Shown here: positions 11,632-19,792 of the stretch, piece after piece
How the letters are laid out: the number at the start of each line of letters is the position of its first letter
Numbering within the stretch: the first letter of the stretch is position 1
Origin: Mycobacterium sp.
GTDB lineage: Bacteria; Actinomycetota; Actinomycetes; Mycobacteriales; Mycobacteriaceae
DNA length: 41,136 nucleotides
Direction of reading: 5' to 3'
NCBI GenBank assembly: GCA_031292665.1
Contig: JARLGR010000124.1
Location: forward strand, 1 to 41,136
Program-made: the position numbers and the translations under genes
The notes under the pieces: generated by a model
What the model saw: only the letters and a program-made list of their open reading frames with translations
Databases searched by the model: none
What the model was told of the DNA's origin: nothing

Positions 11632-12552
11632 CTAGGAGGCCACCAGCACGGACCGGTGACCTCGCTGCCGTTGCGGATGCCGCGCCGTGCCCGCAAGCAC
11701 CGCGGACTGGCATCGGCGGGCCAGGTCACGCCGGTCGGTGCCCGGCAGCTGTAGAGACTCGACGCGTACCGACGCCAGCGTGCGGCGCACGGTGAGCAGC
11801 CGGCAGATCGACCGCCCCAATGTGTCGTTGCCCACAAAGGCGGGGGCGGTCGAGACGCTGCCGTCGGCGTGGTGATAGCTGAGCCGAAGTGGCTGCACCG
11901 GGCGTCCGGCATCGATCGCGGCCTGGAACATCGCCGGGTAGAAAGACCCGCGCCCCCGGTGGGCTTGCCCGGCTTGCCCGCTGGCCGTCACGCGGCCGGC
12001 ATCATCGCCGGGCGCACCGCACCAGGTGGTGCCCTCCGGGAAGGCCACGACCGTCCGGCCCGCGCGCAGCCGACGCGCGACGATGTCCACCACAACGGGC
12101 AGCCGCCGCAAACTGGCCCGCTCGATGGGGATGATCTTCAGGACGCGGGCCACGACGCCGATGGCCGGGCCGGTGAACATGTCGGCGCGCGCGACGAACG
12201 ACCCGGGCAACACCGAACCGATCGCGAAGACGTCCAACCACGACATGTGACCGCTGACCACGAGGACCCCGCGCAGGTTGCGAATCGGGTTGCCGAACAC
12301 AGTGATCCGCACGCCGAAGCACCGCAGGACCGATCGGCAGTAGACGCGCTGCACGCGCGTCCGCCCGGGTAGCGGCATGGCGATCAGCGGCAACCCCGGC
12401 GCCAACAACAGCGCCAGCAGGACGCGAAGCGTCACCCGTATGACCACCCGCAGGCGCGATTGCGCGGGCGCGCCAACCGCGACGCAGCCGACGTCGCATG
12501 TCGTGAGGGGCAGCCAGGCGTGGCCGTTGCCGGCCGGAGCCGGGGCGTTCAC
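11632..12552 (-). CDS. PlsC-type 1-acylglycerol-phosphate/lyso-lipid acyltransferase (Rv3026c-like)
   Basis: This is a 306-residue membrane-associated acyltransferase. A hydrophobic segment at about 35-60 is followed by the HX4D motif (His102-Asp107 in SGHMSWLDVF) and FPEGT (171-175), the two core motifs of the PlsC family. The ATG at 12552 overlaps the stop of the GNAT-type gene by 4 bases, so the two are translated together. The pair of an OlsB-like N-acyltransferase followed by an OlsA-like O-acyltransferase recalls ornithine-lipid synthesis, but the true acceptor is unknown. The C-terminal 70 residues are Arg-rich. Confidence 0.85.
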   Translation of the reverse strand: MNAPAPAGNGHAWLPLTTCDVGCVAVGAPAQSRLRVVIRVTLRVLLALLLAPGLPLIAMPLPGRTRVQRVYCRSVLRCFGVRITVFGNPIRNLRGVLVVSGHMSWLDVFAIGSVLPGSFVARADMFTGPAIGVVARVLKIIPIERASLRRLPVVVDIVARRLRAGRTVVAFPEGTTWCGAPGDDAGRVTASGQAGQAHRGRGSFYPAMFQAAIDAGRPVQPLRLSYHHADGSVSTAPAFVGNDTLGRSICRLLTVRRTLASVRVESLQLPGTDRRDLARRCQSAVLAGTARHPQRQRGHRSVLVAS

Positions 12553-13403
12553 TGGGCGCCCCTGCCTACCAGTTGAGAGGCCGCCGACACCGACCGCAGC
12601 CTCCTGAGATATCGGGTATCGGCCCGTCGCTTGTCCAGCACCACGCAGAAGTCGCCCACACCGAAGTCCGGGTCGTGCGCGGGCTCGCCGCAGACCTGCG
12701 CGCCCAGCCGCAGGTAGCCGCGCATCAGCGGGGGAACCACGGGCCGCGGCGGGGCGGGAATGTCATCGAGGGCCAGCCCGCCGACGCGCACCGGCCGATA
12801 CGGGCGCACCCGGTACTCCGGCGGCGCGGCGTGGCGGCCGAGGATGAAGTCGCGCACGCCGCGGAGCTGGCTGGCGGGGGTTTCGCCGTCCGATTCGCCG
12901 CCGATCGGCACCGACACGCACCCGGTCACGTAGTCGTAGCCGTAGCGGTCCAGGTAGGCCAGGATGCCCGCCCACATCAACAGCACCACGCCGCCGTTGC
13001 GGTGGCCGTCGCGCACCACCGCGCGTCCCATCTCCACCAACGACGGTCTCAGCGGGTCGAACGCTCGCACGTCGAACTCGGTCTCGGTGTACAGCCCGCC
13101 CGCCGCGATGGCCCCCGCGGGCGTCAGCATGCGGTAACAGCCCACCAGCTCACCGGTGTCGTCATCGCGGACCAGCAGGTGGTCGCAGTACTCGTCGAAC
13201 CGGTCGACGTCGCGTGGTTCGTCGGCGACCGCCGGCAGGGTGAAGCCGGGTGTGCTGCTGAACACGTCGTACCGCAGCCGCTGTGCCGCCTCGATCATGC
13301 CCGGGTCGGTCGACAGCAACAGGGAGTAGCGCGGTCCGGCAGACGGGCTGGTGGCTGGGTTGTCCGGTTTGTCGCTGGCTATCAGAACAGAGGCAACGCT
13401 CAT
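12549..13403 (-). CDS. GNAT-fold (OlsB-like) N-acyltransferase, Rv3027c-like
   Basis: This is a 284-residue protein from the ATG at 13403. After a short polar tail (residues 10-25), the segment 'RYSLLLSTDPGMIEAAQRL RYDVF' begins a GNAT-like fold characteristic of OlsB/autoinducer-synthase-like acyltransferases. EMGRAVV and the 'NGGVVLLMWAGI' helix follow. OlsB proteins transfer 3-hydroxyacyl groups to an amino-acid nitrogen; the substrate here is inferred only. Codons up to 13412 (TTG, GTG) are alternatives. It is coupled to the PlsC-type gene and divergent from the hydrolase pocket across 137 bp. Confidence 0.8.
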   Translation of the reverse strand: MSVASVLIASDKPDNPATSPSAGPRYSLLLSTDPGMIEAAQRLRYDVFSSTPGFTLPAVADEPRDVDRFDEYCDHLLVRDDDTGELVGCYRMLTPAGAIAAGGLYTETEFDVRAFDPLRPSLVEMGRAVVRDGHRNGGVVLLMWAGILAYLDRYGYDYVTGCVSVPIGGESDGETPASQLRGVRDFILGRHAAPPEYRVRPYRPVRVGGLALDDIPAPPRPVVPPLMRGYLRLGAQVCGEPAHDPDFGVGDFCVVLDKRRADTRYLRRLRSVSAASQLVGRGAQ

Positions 13404-13540
13404 GAGCACCAACGTGGCGCAACCGATGAGCTAATCGGCATCGACGCTGTGACGTGTCGGTGCACGTCAGATGACGAAATGTGGCCAAGGCGAGACGCGA
13501 GCGAGGTGATATTCCCCTCGACGAAACCTACGATGCGGAC

Positions 13541-13612
13541 ATGATTGTCGTCGCCCAGATCAGCATCGACTCCCTGGTGGCCGACTTCCGAGCCGACCAC
13601 GTACCGGCCTGA
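13541..13612 (+). CDS. 23-codon leader ORF before the hydrolase
   Basis: A small ORF starting ATG at 13541 encodes MIVVAQISIDSLVADFRAD plus four residues, and ends TGA at 13610-13612. Only 4 bases separate it from the hydrolase ATG at 13617. A TACGAT hexamer (-10-like, 13530-13535) lies 5 bases upstream of the ATG, so the mRNA could be leaderless. It could be a translational leader, a short peptide gene, or the remnant of a longer gene. I see no known family. Confidence 0.4.
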   Translation: MIVVAQISIDSLVADFRADHVPA

Positions 13613-13616
13613 GCGC

Positions 13617-14579
13617 ATGACCCTGCAGATCGACCCCCAGGTGCTCGCCGAGCTCGCGCCCGTGATGGCCGCCGCGGCCGGCCGTGAGCCGCCGCCCGTC
13701 GGCGACGTCGCGACGCGGCGCGCCAACGCCCGCGAACTGTTCGGGCGACTGGACATCGCCCGATCCGCCCCCGACGGAGTGGAGGTGCAGGGATTCACCG
13801 TGGACGCAGACGACGGCGCCGCGCTGACGTTGAGCTGGTATCAACCGGCGGGCGTCGATCCCTCCGGCAGCGCGGTGCTCTACCTGCACGGCGGCGGAAT
13901 GATCTACGGGATGGGCGAACTCGGCGCCCTCTACGACGGATTGGCGCGTCGTTACGTTGCGGAGTCCCAGGTGCCGTTGCTGCTCGTCGACTATCGGACG
14001 GCCCCGGAGTTTCCGCACCCGGTTCCGCTGCAGGACTGCTTTGCGGCGCTGGTCTGGTTGGCCGACCACGCCGACGAGTTGGGCGTCGATCCGGCGCGCG
14101 TGGCGGTGATGGGAGACAGCGCGGGCGGTGGCCTGGCCGCGGCCGTGTGCCTGATGGCCCGGGACCGCGGCGGGCCGGCGGTCGCACTTCAGGTGCTGGT
14201 TTATCCGATGCTCGACGACCGGACAACGGTGCCCGACCCCGAGTTAGTGCCGTTTGTTACGTGGACCTATGACGACAACGCGACCGGCTGGGGAGCCCTG
14301 CTGGGTGACAGCGCCGGCGGCGACGGTGTCAGCGCATACGCCGCTCCGGCGAGGGCGACCGATCTGTCGCTGCTGCCCCCGACGTATATCGACGTCGGCG
14401 ACCTCGACATCTTCCGTGACGAAAACGTCGTCTACGCGAGGCGCCTGGCGGCGACGGGCGTCGCTACCGAATTGCACGTGCATCCCGGTTGTCCGCATGC
14501 CTTCGAAGGGCTGGCTCCCAACGCCGCGGTGTCTCGGCGGGTCATCACCGAACGCGTCCGGCGCCTGCGCAGTTTTTAG
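13617..14579 (+). CDS. Alpha/beta hydrolase of the hormone-sensitive-lipase family (Lip-type esterase)
   Basis: This is a 320-residue cytosolic-type esterase. It has the oxyanion motif HGGG (91-94), the nucleophile elbow GDSAG with Ser168, an acid in VGDLDIF (Asp262/264) and His294 in GCPHAFEG. These are the full catalytic set of HSL-family lipases such as mycobacterial LipH/LipN types. There is no signal peptide. It probably hydrolyses short- to medium-chain esters. The ATG at 13617 is chosen because the domain begins shortly after it and it follows the leader ORF by 4 bases. It lies in a pocket absent between the Rv3027c and Rv3028c homologues in M. tuberculosis. Confidence 0.9.
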   Translation: MTLQIDPQVLAELAPVMAAAAGREPPPVGDVATRRANARELFGRLDIARSAPDGVEVQGFTVDADDGAALTLSWYQPAGVDPSGSAVLYLHGGGMIYGMGELGALYDGLARRYVAESQVPLLLVDYRTAPEFPHPVPLQDCFAALVWLADHADELGVDPARVAVMGDSAGGGLAAAVCLMARDRGGPAVALQVLVYPMLDDRTTVPDPELVPFVTWTYDDNATGWGALLGDSAGGDGVSAYAAPARATDLSLLPPTYIDVGDLDIFRDENVVYARRLAATGVATELHVHPGCPHAFEGLAPNAAVSRRVITERVRRLRSF

Positions 14580-14599
14580 TTGGCTGCCCACCAACTGCA

Positions 14600-14881
14600 G
14601 TGCCGGAGTGCGGCACGGCGTTTTACGGTCGCGCCGACGCGCGCTACTGCGGTGGGGCGTGCCGCCAGAAGGCCGACCGCGCCCGCACCAAAAACTTTGC
14701 CGCGGAGGAGGGGGTGACCGCGCCGGCTTCGGGCGACATGGAAACACGCACGCCAGGTCCGAGCGAACGCCCGCGCCGCGCGCGAACGCGCAGCAGCCAC
14801 CCGAAGCGTCGCGTCTGCGACCCGCGCAGCGACGATCCGTCGAAAGCAGGGGAACGCGCGGCCTCCCCGGGCGGCCCGTAG
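14600..14881 (+). pseudogene. Relic of a small cysteine-rich zinc-ribbon-like protein
   Basis: The frame from the GTG at 14600 reads VPECGTAFYGRADARYCGG then ACRQKADRART. This resembles the short 'CxxCG..F...RARYCS.ACRQKAYRAR' zinc-ribbon seen in small mycobacterial proteins. The first metal-binding pair has only one Cys, and after about 40 residues the frame becomes low-complexity Arg/Ser-rich with no recognisable domain (93 codons in all). I read it as a truncated or decayed gene; a short functional protein cannot be excluded. It follows the hydrolase by 20 bp. Confidence 0.45.
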
Positions 14882-15010
14882 TGTCGCACAAGGAACCGGC
14901 GGCCGATTGACACCAAACCGGAGACCGTTAAGTTGGTGAACAGACAGACCGTGTAATCGCGGCCAAGCCGCGGCCGCTTCCGGCGATCCTCGAACCGATG
15001 CGGATTCTGC

Positions 15011-16522
15011 GTGGGCACAACTACGGGTGAAACGACTTCCGCCGTCCGTCGGTGGTGTTTCGCCGACCAACTCGGCCCGCACTTCCTGGACCATCCCGAC
15101 CAACGGGTGTTGCTGATCGAGTCCCGCGCGGTGTTCCAACGCCGCCGATTCCACCGCCGCAAGGCCCACTTGGTGCTGTCCGCGCTACGGCACCGCGCGG
15201 CCGAACTCGGCGATCAGTGCACGTTCCTGCAGACCCGCACCTACCGGGAGGCCCTGGAGACGGTTCCCGAGAAGATCAGCGTGTGCCAGCCCACTTCGTG
15301 GGCAGCCGACCGGTTCGTGCGATCGATGGCGGCGATGTCCGACATCAACGTCCTCCCCGCCCGCGGATTCTGCACCAGCCGAACAGATTTCGTCGATTGG
15401 GCGCAGCGACAGCGGACCCTGCGGCTGGCGAATTTCTACCGCGACGCCCGTCGCCGCTTCGACCTGCTGATGGACGGGAACGAACCCGTCGAGGGGCGCT
15501 GGAATTTCGACGCCGACAACCGCGAACCCGCACCGAAGAACGCCGACGCTCTCGGCGTGCCCCCGCCCTGGATACCCGAAGAGGACGAGATCGACGAGCA
15601 GGTGCGGGTGGATTTGGACCGCTGGGAGCGCGACGGCGCTGTCGCGTTCGTCGGCCATGACGGGCCGCGCGAATTCCCCGTCACCGCGGCCGAAGGCCGG
15701 GCCGCCCTAGCGGTCTTCGTCCGAGATCGCCTGCCGCACTTCGGTCCTCATGAAGACGCCATGCTCTCCCGTGATCGCTTCATGGCGCACAGCCTGTTGT
15801 CGGCGCCGATGAACCTCGGCCTGCTGGACCCCCTGGACTGCGCCTACGCCGCCGAAGACGCCTACCGCGCGGGGCGGGCTCCGCTGGCCAGCGTCGAGGG
15901 ATACATCCGACAGCTCATCGGCTGGCGCGATTACATCTGGCACGCCTACTGGCACTTCGGTCGGGACTATCGCCACCGCAACGCGCTCAGGGCGCACAGC
16001 CGCCTCCCGACCTGGTTTGCGGATCTTGACGCCGACGCGGTCGACGCGCACTGCCTCAAGGACGTGCTCGCGCAGGTGCGCGATCACGGCTGGGTGCACC
16101 ACATCCCGAGACTCATGGTGCTGTCGAACTATGCGCTGCAACGCGGTTGGGATCCCGCCGCGGTGACCGACTGGTTCCACCGATGCTTCGTCGACGGCTA
16201 CGACTGGGTGATGGTCGCCAACGTCGTCGGCATGTCACAGCACGCCGACGGCGGGCTGATGGCGACCAAGCCGTATGCCTCGGGCGGGGCATACATCAAT
16301 CGCATGAGCGACTATTGCGGTTCGTGCCCGTATCGCCCCAGCGAGCGGGTGGGTGAGCGCGCCTGCCCCTTCACCGGCGGCTACTGGTGGTTTTTGAGCC
16401 GCAACCGGGAATACCTGGCGGGCAACCGGCGGATGAACCAACCGCTGGCCGGACTGAACCGACTCACCGACCTGGACGAGGTCGTCAAGCAGCATCGCCG
16501 ACTCGGTGATTCGGCGCCATAG
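15011..16522 (+). CDS. Iron-sulfur bacterial cryptochrome/photolyase (FeS-BCP, PhrB/CryB type)
   Basis: This is a 503-residue FAD flavoprotein from a GTG start. An N-terminal alpha/beta DASH-like domain (LGPHFLDHPDQRVLLIESR) is followed by a helical FAD domain. Four cysteines fit the [4Fe-4S] ligand set: Cys348 (HCLKDVL), Cys436 and Cys439 (YCGSCPY), and Cys452 (ACPFTGG). The spacings of 88, 3 and 13 match those I recall for Agrobacterium PhrB. FeS-BCPs repair (6-4) photoproducts or act as blue-light receptors. With a carotenoid locus 11 kb away, photoprotection is a plausible shared theme (inference). Upstream is a 129-bp spacer containing a GCGGCC/GGCCGC inverted repeat at 14959-14977. Confidence 0.93.
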   Translation: MGTTTGETTSAVRRWCFADQLGPHFLDHPDQRVLLIESRAVFQRRRFHRRKAHLVLSALRHRAAELGDQCTFLQTRTYREALETVPEKISVCQPTSWAADRFVRSMAAMSDINVLPARGFCTSRTDFVDWAQRQRTLRLANFYRDARRRFDLLMDGNEPVEGRWNFDADNREPAPKNADALGVPPPWIPEEDEIDEQVRVDLDRWERDGAVAFVGHDGPREFPVTAAEGRAALAVFVRDRLPHFGPHEDAMLSRDRFMAHSLLSAPMNLGLLDPLDCAYAAEDAYRAGRAPLASVEGYIRQLIGWRDYIWHAYWHFGRDYRHRNALRAHSRLPTWFADLDADAVDAHCLKDVLAQVRDHGWVHHIPRLMVLSNYALQRGWDPAAVTDWFHRCFVDGYDWVMVANVVGMSQHADGGLMATKPYASGGAYINRMSDYCGSCPYRPSERVGERACPFTGGYWWFLSRNREYLAGNRRMNQPLAGLNRLTDLDEVVKQHRRLGDSAP

Positions 16523-16535
16523 GGAGGGTTCAGCG

Positions 16536-16925
16536 ATGAAGGGCGGCATCATGCTCACCGTCGACCGCGACATTGAGGCCCCGCCGTCGGCGGTGTGGGA
16601 GCTCCTGGTCGATCTCGACGCGTGACCGAAGTGGGGTCCGACGGTCCGGGGCGCCGAGCTCGACGAGCCGCACACCGAACTGGCATTGGGTGCGACGGGA
16701 ACGGTGCAGACATCGCTGCTCGTCTCGGTGCCGTTCGTCATCACCGAATTCGATCCGGGGCGGCACTGGGCCTGGAAGGTGGCCGGCGTCCCGGCGACCC
16801 GCCACTGGGTCGAGCCGCTGGGAGACGGCGCGCGGGTGGGCATGGCCGTTCCGTGGTGGTCGGCGCCCTACGTGACGGTGTGCTCAATTGCCTTGCGCCG
16901 CATCGACGCGATGCTGACCGGGTAA
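16536..16925 (+). pseudogene. SRPBCC-family protein gene interrupted by an in-frame TGA
   Basis: A good ribosome binding site (GGGAGG) precedes the ATG at 16536. The frame reads MKGGIMLTVDRDIEAPPSA then VWELLVDLDA, then TGA at 16623-16625, then PKWGPTVRGAELDEP and on to TAA at 16923. SRPBCC/polyketide-cyclase-like proteins normally have 'VDLDAWPKWGP' here, so the TGA most simply replaces a Trp TGG codon. The remaining 99 codons (FDPGRHWAWKV ... HWVEPLGDGARV) are intact and typical. This is either a one-base nonsense mutation or a sequence error. It sits 14 bp after the photolyase and probably belonged to its operon. Confidence 0.85.
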
Positions 16926-16941
16926 GCGGCGCGAGCAGACT

Positions 16942-17898
16942 CTAACCCTTGCGGGCTTTGACCGCGTCGGTGAGCTGCGGGGCAACCTTGAACAGGTCCC
17001 CGATCACGCCGTAGTCGGCGATCTCGAAAATGGGCGCCTCTTCGTCCTTGTTGACCGCGACGATGGTCTTGGACGTCTGCATACCCGCGCGGTGCTGGAT
17101 CGCCCCGGATATCCCCAGCGCGATGTAAAGCTGCGGCGACACCGTCTTGCCGGTCTGGCCCACCTGGAACTGGCCCGGGTAGTAGCCGGAATCGACCGCC
17201 GCACGCGACGCCCCCACCGCGGCGCCCAACGAGTCGGCCAGCGCCTCAACCACATTGAAGTTTTCCGCGCTGCCCACACCGCGGCCGCCGGAGACCACGA
17301 TCGTGGCCTCGGTCAGTTCGGGGCGGTCACCGGCGGCCGCGGGCTCGCGGGCGGTGATCTTCGTGGCGTTCTCGGCGGGCGCCGGCACCTCGACGGTCAC
17401 CTGCTTCCCCGCGCCGGCTTGCGGCTCGGCGTCGATGGCACCGGCACGCACGGTGATGACGGGCGTGTCGCCGTTGACCTGCGACTCGACGGTGAACGCG
17501 CCACCGAAGATGGAGTGCACCGCCTTGTTGCCCTCTTTGACCCCGACCACGTCGACCAGCAGGCCGGACCCGAGCCGGGCCGCCAGCCGCCCGGCGATCT
17601 CCTTGCCGTCGGCGTTGGCCGACAACAACGCCGCGGCGGGCGAGTTCGACTCGGCCAGCGAGGCCAGCACGTCGACAACCGGTGTGATCAGGTACTTCTC
17701 GGCGTCGTCGGACTCCGCCACGTAGATCTTCTCGGCGCCCGCCTCCTTCAGCCCGTCGACCAGCGGTGCAGCTGTCCCGGGCTTACCGACCACAACGGCG
17801 ACCGGCTCGCCCAGCGCGCGGGCGGCGGTGATCAGTTCGGAGGTGACCTTCTTCAGTGCGCCTTCAGAGTGCTCGACGAGCACCAGTACTTCAGCCAT
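16942..17898 (-). CDS. etfA: Electron transfer flavoprotein alpha subunit
   Basis: This subunit carries the FAD of the ETF heterodimer, which moves electrons from acyl-CoA dehydrogenases to the respiratory chain. It has 318 residues ([18 protein letters not shown]). The C-terminal FAD-binding half is clear: [39 protein letters not shown] and [17 protein letters not shown]. It lies 52 bp downstream of etfB in one operon. These are fixB/fixA (Rv3028c/Rv3029c) in M. tuberculosis. Confidence 0.97.
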   Translation of the reverse strand: MAEVLVLVEHSEGALKKVTSELITAARALGEPVAVVVGKPGTAAPLVDGLKEAGAEKIYVAESDDAEKYLITPVVDVLASLAESNSPAAALLSANADGKEIAGRLAARLGSGLLVDVVGVKEGNKAVHSIFGGAFTVESQVNGDTPVITVRAGAIDAEPQAGAGKQVTVEVPAPAENATKITAREPAAAGDRPELTEATIVVSGGRGVGSAENFNVVEALADSLGAAVGASRAAVDSGYYPGQFQVGQTGKTVSPQLYIALGISGAIQHRAGMQTSKTIVAVNKDEEAPIFEIADYGVIGDLFKVAPQLTDAVKARKG

Positions 17899-17950
17899 GG
17901 TTCTATCGCCTTCTCGTGATTATGGACTGTCCGAAATGGATCCGTGTTCG

Positions 17951-18751
17951 TTAGATGATCTTCTGGGCGACCAGGTACTGCGCGGCCTGGGTGCCGCCCT
18001 CGCCCTCGTCGGCGACCTTCTCGCCCGCGGTCTTGGGCGGCTTCGGCGTCGACGACAACACCGTCGACCCGGCGTTGTCCCGTCCGACCTCGCCGGCCTC
18101 CACCCCGATCTCGGCCAGGGTCAGCACCTTCATCTCTTTTTTCTTGGCGGCCATGATGCCCTTGAAGGAGGGGAAGCGAGGTTCGTTGATCTTCTCGGTC
18201 ACGCTGACCACCGCGGGCAGGGTGGCCTCGAGGGTGAACACGCCCTCGTCGGTCTCGCGCTCGCCGGTGACCTTGCCGCCCTCGAGGGACAACTTGCGCA
18301 GGTGGGTGAGCTGCGGAAGGCCCAGGTACTCGGCGATGATGGCCGGCACCGCGCCGCCGGAGCCGTCGGTGGATTCGTTGCCGGCGATCACGAGTTCGGT
18401 GCCCTCGATGGTGCCCAGCGCGCGGGCCAGCGCCCATGCGGTCTGCACGACGCAGGAGCCGTGCATGCCGTCGTCCTTGAGGTGGACGGCCTTGTCCGCG
18501 CCCATGGACAGGGCCTTGCGGATCGCCTCGGTGGCACGCTCGGGACCCGCGGTCAACACGGTCACCGATCCCTCGGCGCCGTCGGCGGCTTCCCGCTCGC
18601 GGATCTGCAGCGCCTCTTCGACGGCGCGCTCGTTGATCTCGTCCAGGACAGCGTCGGCGGCCTCGCGGTCCAGCGTGTAATCGCCGTCAGTCAGCTTGCG
18701 CTCCGACCAGGTGTCTGGGACCTGCTTGATCAGGACCACGATGTTCGTCAT
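17951..18751 (-). CDS. etfB: Electron transfer flavoprotein beta subunit
   Basis: This is the AMP-binding partner of EtfA in fatty-acid beta-oxidation electron transfer. It has 266 residues: MTNIVVLIKQVPDTWSER, the nucleotide-binding strand VIAGNESTDGSGG, and the 'LEATLPAVVSVTEKINEPRFPS' recognition-loop region. A strong GGAGGA ribosome binding site precedes the ATG at 18751. The 225-bp region to Rv3030's homologue (18752-18976) must hold the divergent promoters. It contains no other gene that I can see. Confidence 0.97.
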   Translation of the reverse strand: MTNIVVLIKQVPDTWSERKLTDGDYTLDREAADAVLDEINERAVEEALQIREREAADGAEGSVTVLTAGPERATEAIRKALSMGADKAVHLKDDGMHGSCVVQTAWALARALGTIEGTELVIAGNESTDGSGGAVPAIIAEYLGLPQLTHLRKLSLEGGKVTGERETDEGVFTLEATLPAVVSVTEKINEPRFPSFKGIMAAKKKEMKVLTLAEIGVEAGEVGRDNAGSTVLSSTPKPPKTAGEKVADEGEGGTQAAQYLVAQKII

Positions 18752-18976
18752 GGTTGTGGTTCGTCCTCCTCGAAAGAGTCCCGCAGTCGTCGACTGCGAG
18801 ACCTTGCTACACGTTTGGCACGCACAACAATGTTACCGAAGGGTAACTTTGTGCGGTCTGCCTTCCCACCATAGCGGGTCGTCCTGCGGGTTCCTGCGGC
18901 CTGTCCGCCACGCTTCGACGGGGATGCCCTCTTCGCGGTTCGCGAATCCGGCACTTCGCGTTAGCCTGCCTATGCA

Positions 18977-19792
18977 ATGAGCGCATTCGTCCCCGACGTT
19001 CCGCACCACACCCCCGACGGCACCTCGCCGGCGGCTGATGCGGTGTTGACGCTGACGGGCGAGCGCACCATCCCCGACCTGGACATCGAGAACTACTGGT
19101 TTCGCCGCCACGAGGTGGTCTACCGGCGACTGGCGCCGCGCTGCGCCGGTCGCGAGGTGCTGGAGGCGGGATGTGGCGAAGGTTACGGCGCCGACCTGAT
19201 CGCCGGCGTCGCGCGCCATGTCGTCGCGGTGGACTACGACGAGGCCGCGGTGGCCCACGTGCGTGCCCGCTACCCCAGGGTGGAGGCGCTCCGGGCCAAC
19301 CTCGCCGAGCTGCCGCTGCCCGATGCGTCGGTGGACGCCGTGGTGAACTTCCAGGTCATCGAGCACCTGTGGGATCAGGCGCAGTTCGTGGCCGAGTGCG
19401 CCCGGGTGCTGCGGCCATCGGGGTTGCTGATGGTGTCCACGCCCAACCGGGTCACCTTCTCCCCGGGCCGCGACACACCCATCAACCCCTTTCACACCCG
19501 CGAACTGAACGCCGCCGAACTGACCGATTTGCTGTTCGACGGCGGTTTTCGCGAGGTGTCGATCGGCGGTGTGTTCCACGGTCCCCGCCTGCGCGAGATG
19601 GACGCCCGCCACGGCGGCTCGATCATCGACGCGCAGATCGCGCGGGCGGTGGCCGACGCACCGTGGTCGCCGGAGCTGGCGGCCGACGTCGCCGCCGTCA
19701 CCGCGGACGACTTCGACATCTTCGACAGCGGCCACAGCGGACGCCATATAGATGACAGTCTGGATTTGATCGCGATCGCGGTAGCGCAGTGA
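18977..19792 (+). CDS. SAM-dependent methyltransferase (Rv3030-like, MGLP locus)
   Basis: This is a 271-residue class I methyltransferase. Motif I is EVLEAGCGEGYGADLIAG and the acidic motif II end is VVAVDYDEAAV. VDAVVNFQVIEHLWDQ and PNRVTFSPGR are typical of small-molecule or sugar O-methyltransferases. In mycobacteria this gene heads the Rv3030-Rv3031-Rv3032 group tied to 6-O-methylglucose lipopolysaccharide, so sugar methylation is a reasonable inference. The stop overlaps the branching-enzyme GTG by 4 bases. The ATG has no obvious ribosome binding site. Confidence 0.9.
   Translation: MSAFVPDVPHHTPDGTSPAADAVLTLTGERTIPDLDIENYWFRRHEVVYRRLAPRCAGREVLEAGCGEGYGADLIAGVARHVVAVDYDEAAVAHVRARYPRVEALRANLAELPLPDASVDAVVNFQVIEHLWDQAQFVAECARVLRPSGLLMVSTPNRVTFSPGRDTPINPFHTRELNAAELTDLLFDGGFREVSIGGVFHGPRLREMDARHGGSIIDAQIARAVADAPWSPELAADVAAVTADDFDIFDSGHSGRHIDDSLDLIAIAVAQ

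Noticed and set aside
16623..16625. TGA as a selenocysteine codon
   Set aside because: It falls at a conserved Trp in a family without selenoproteins, and no stem-loop is evident after it.
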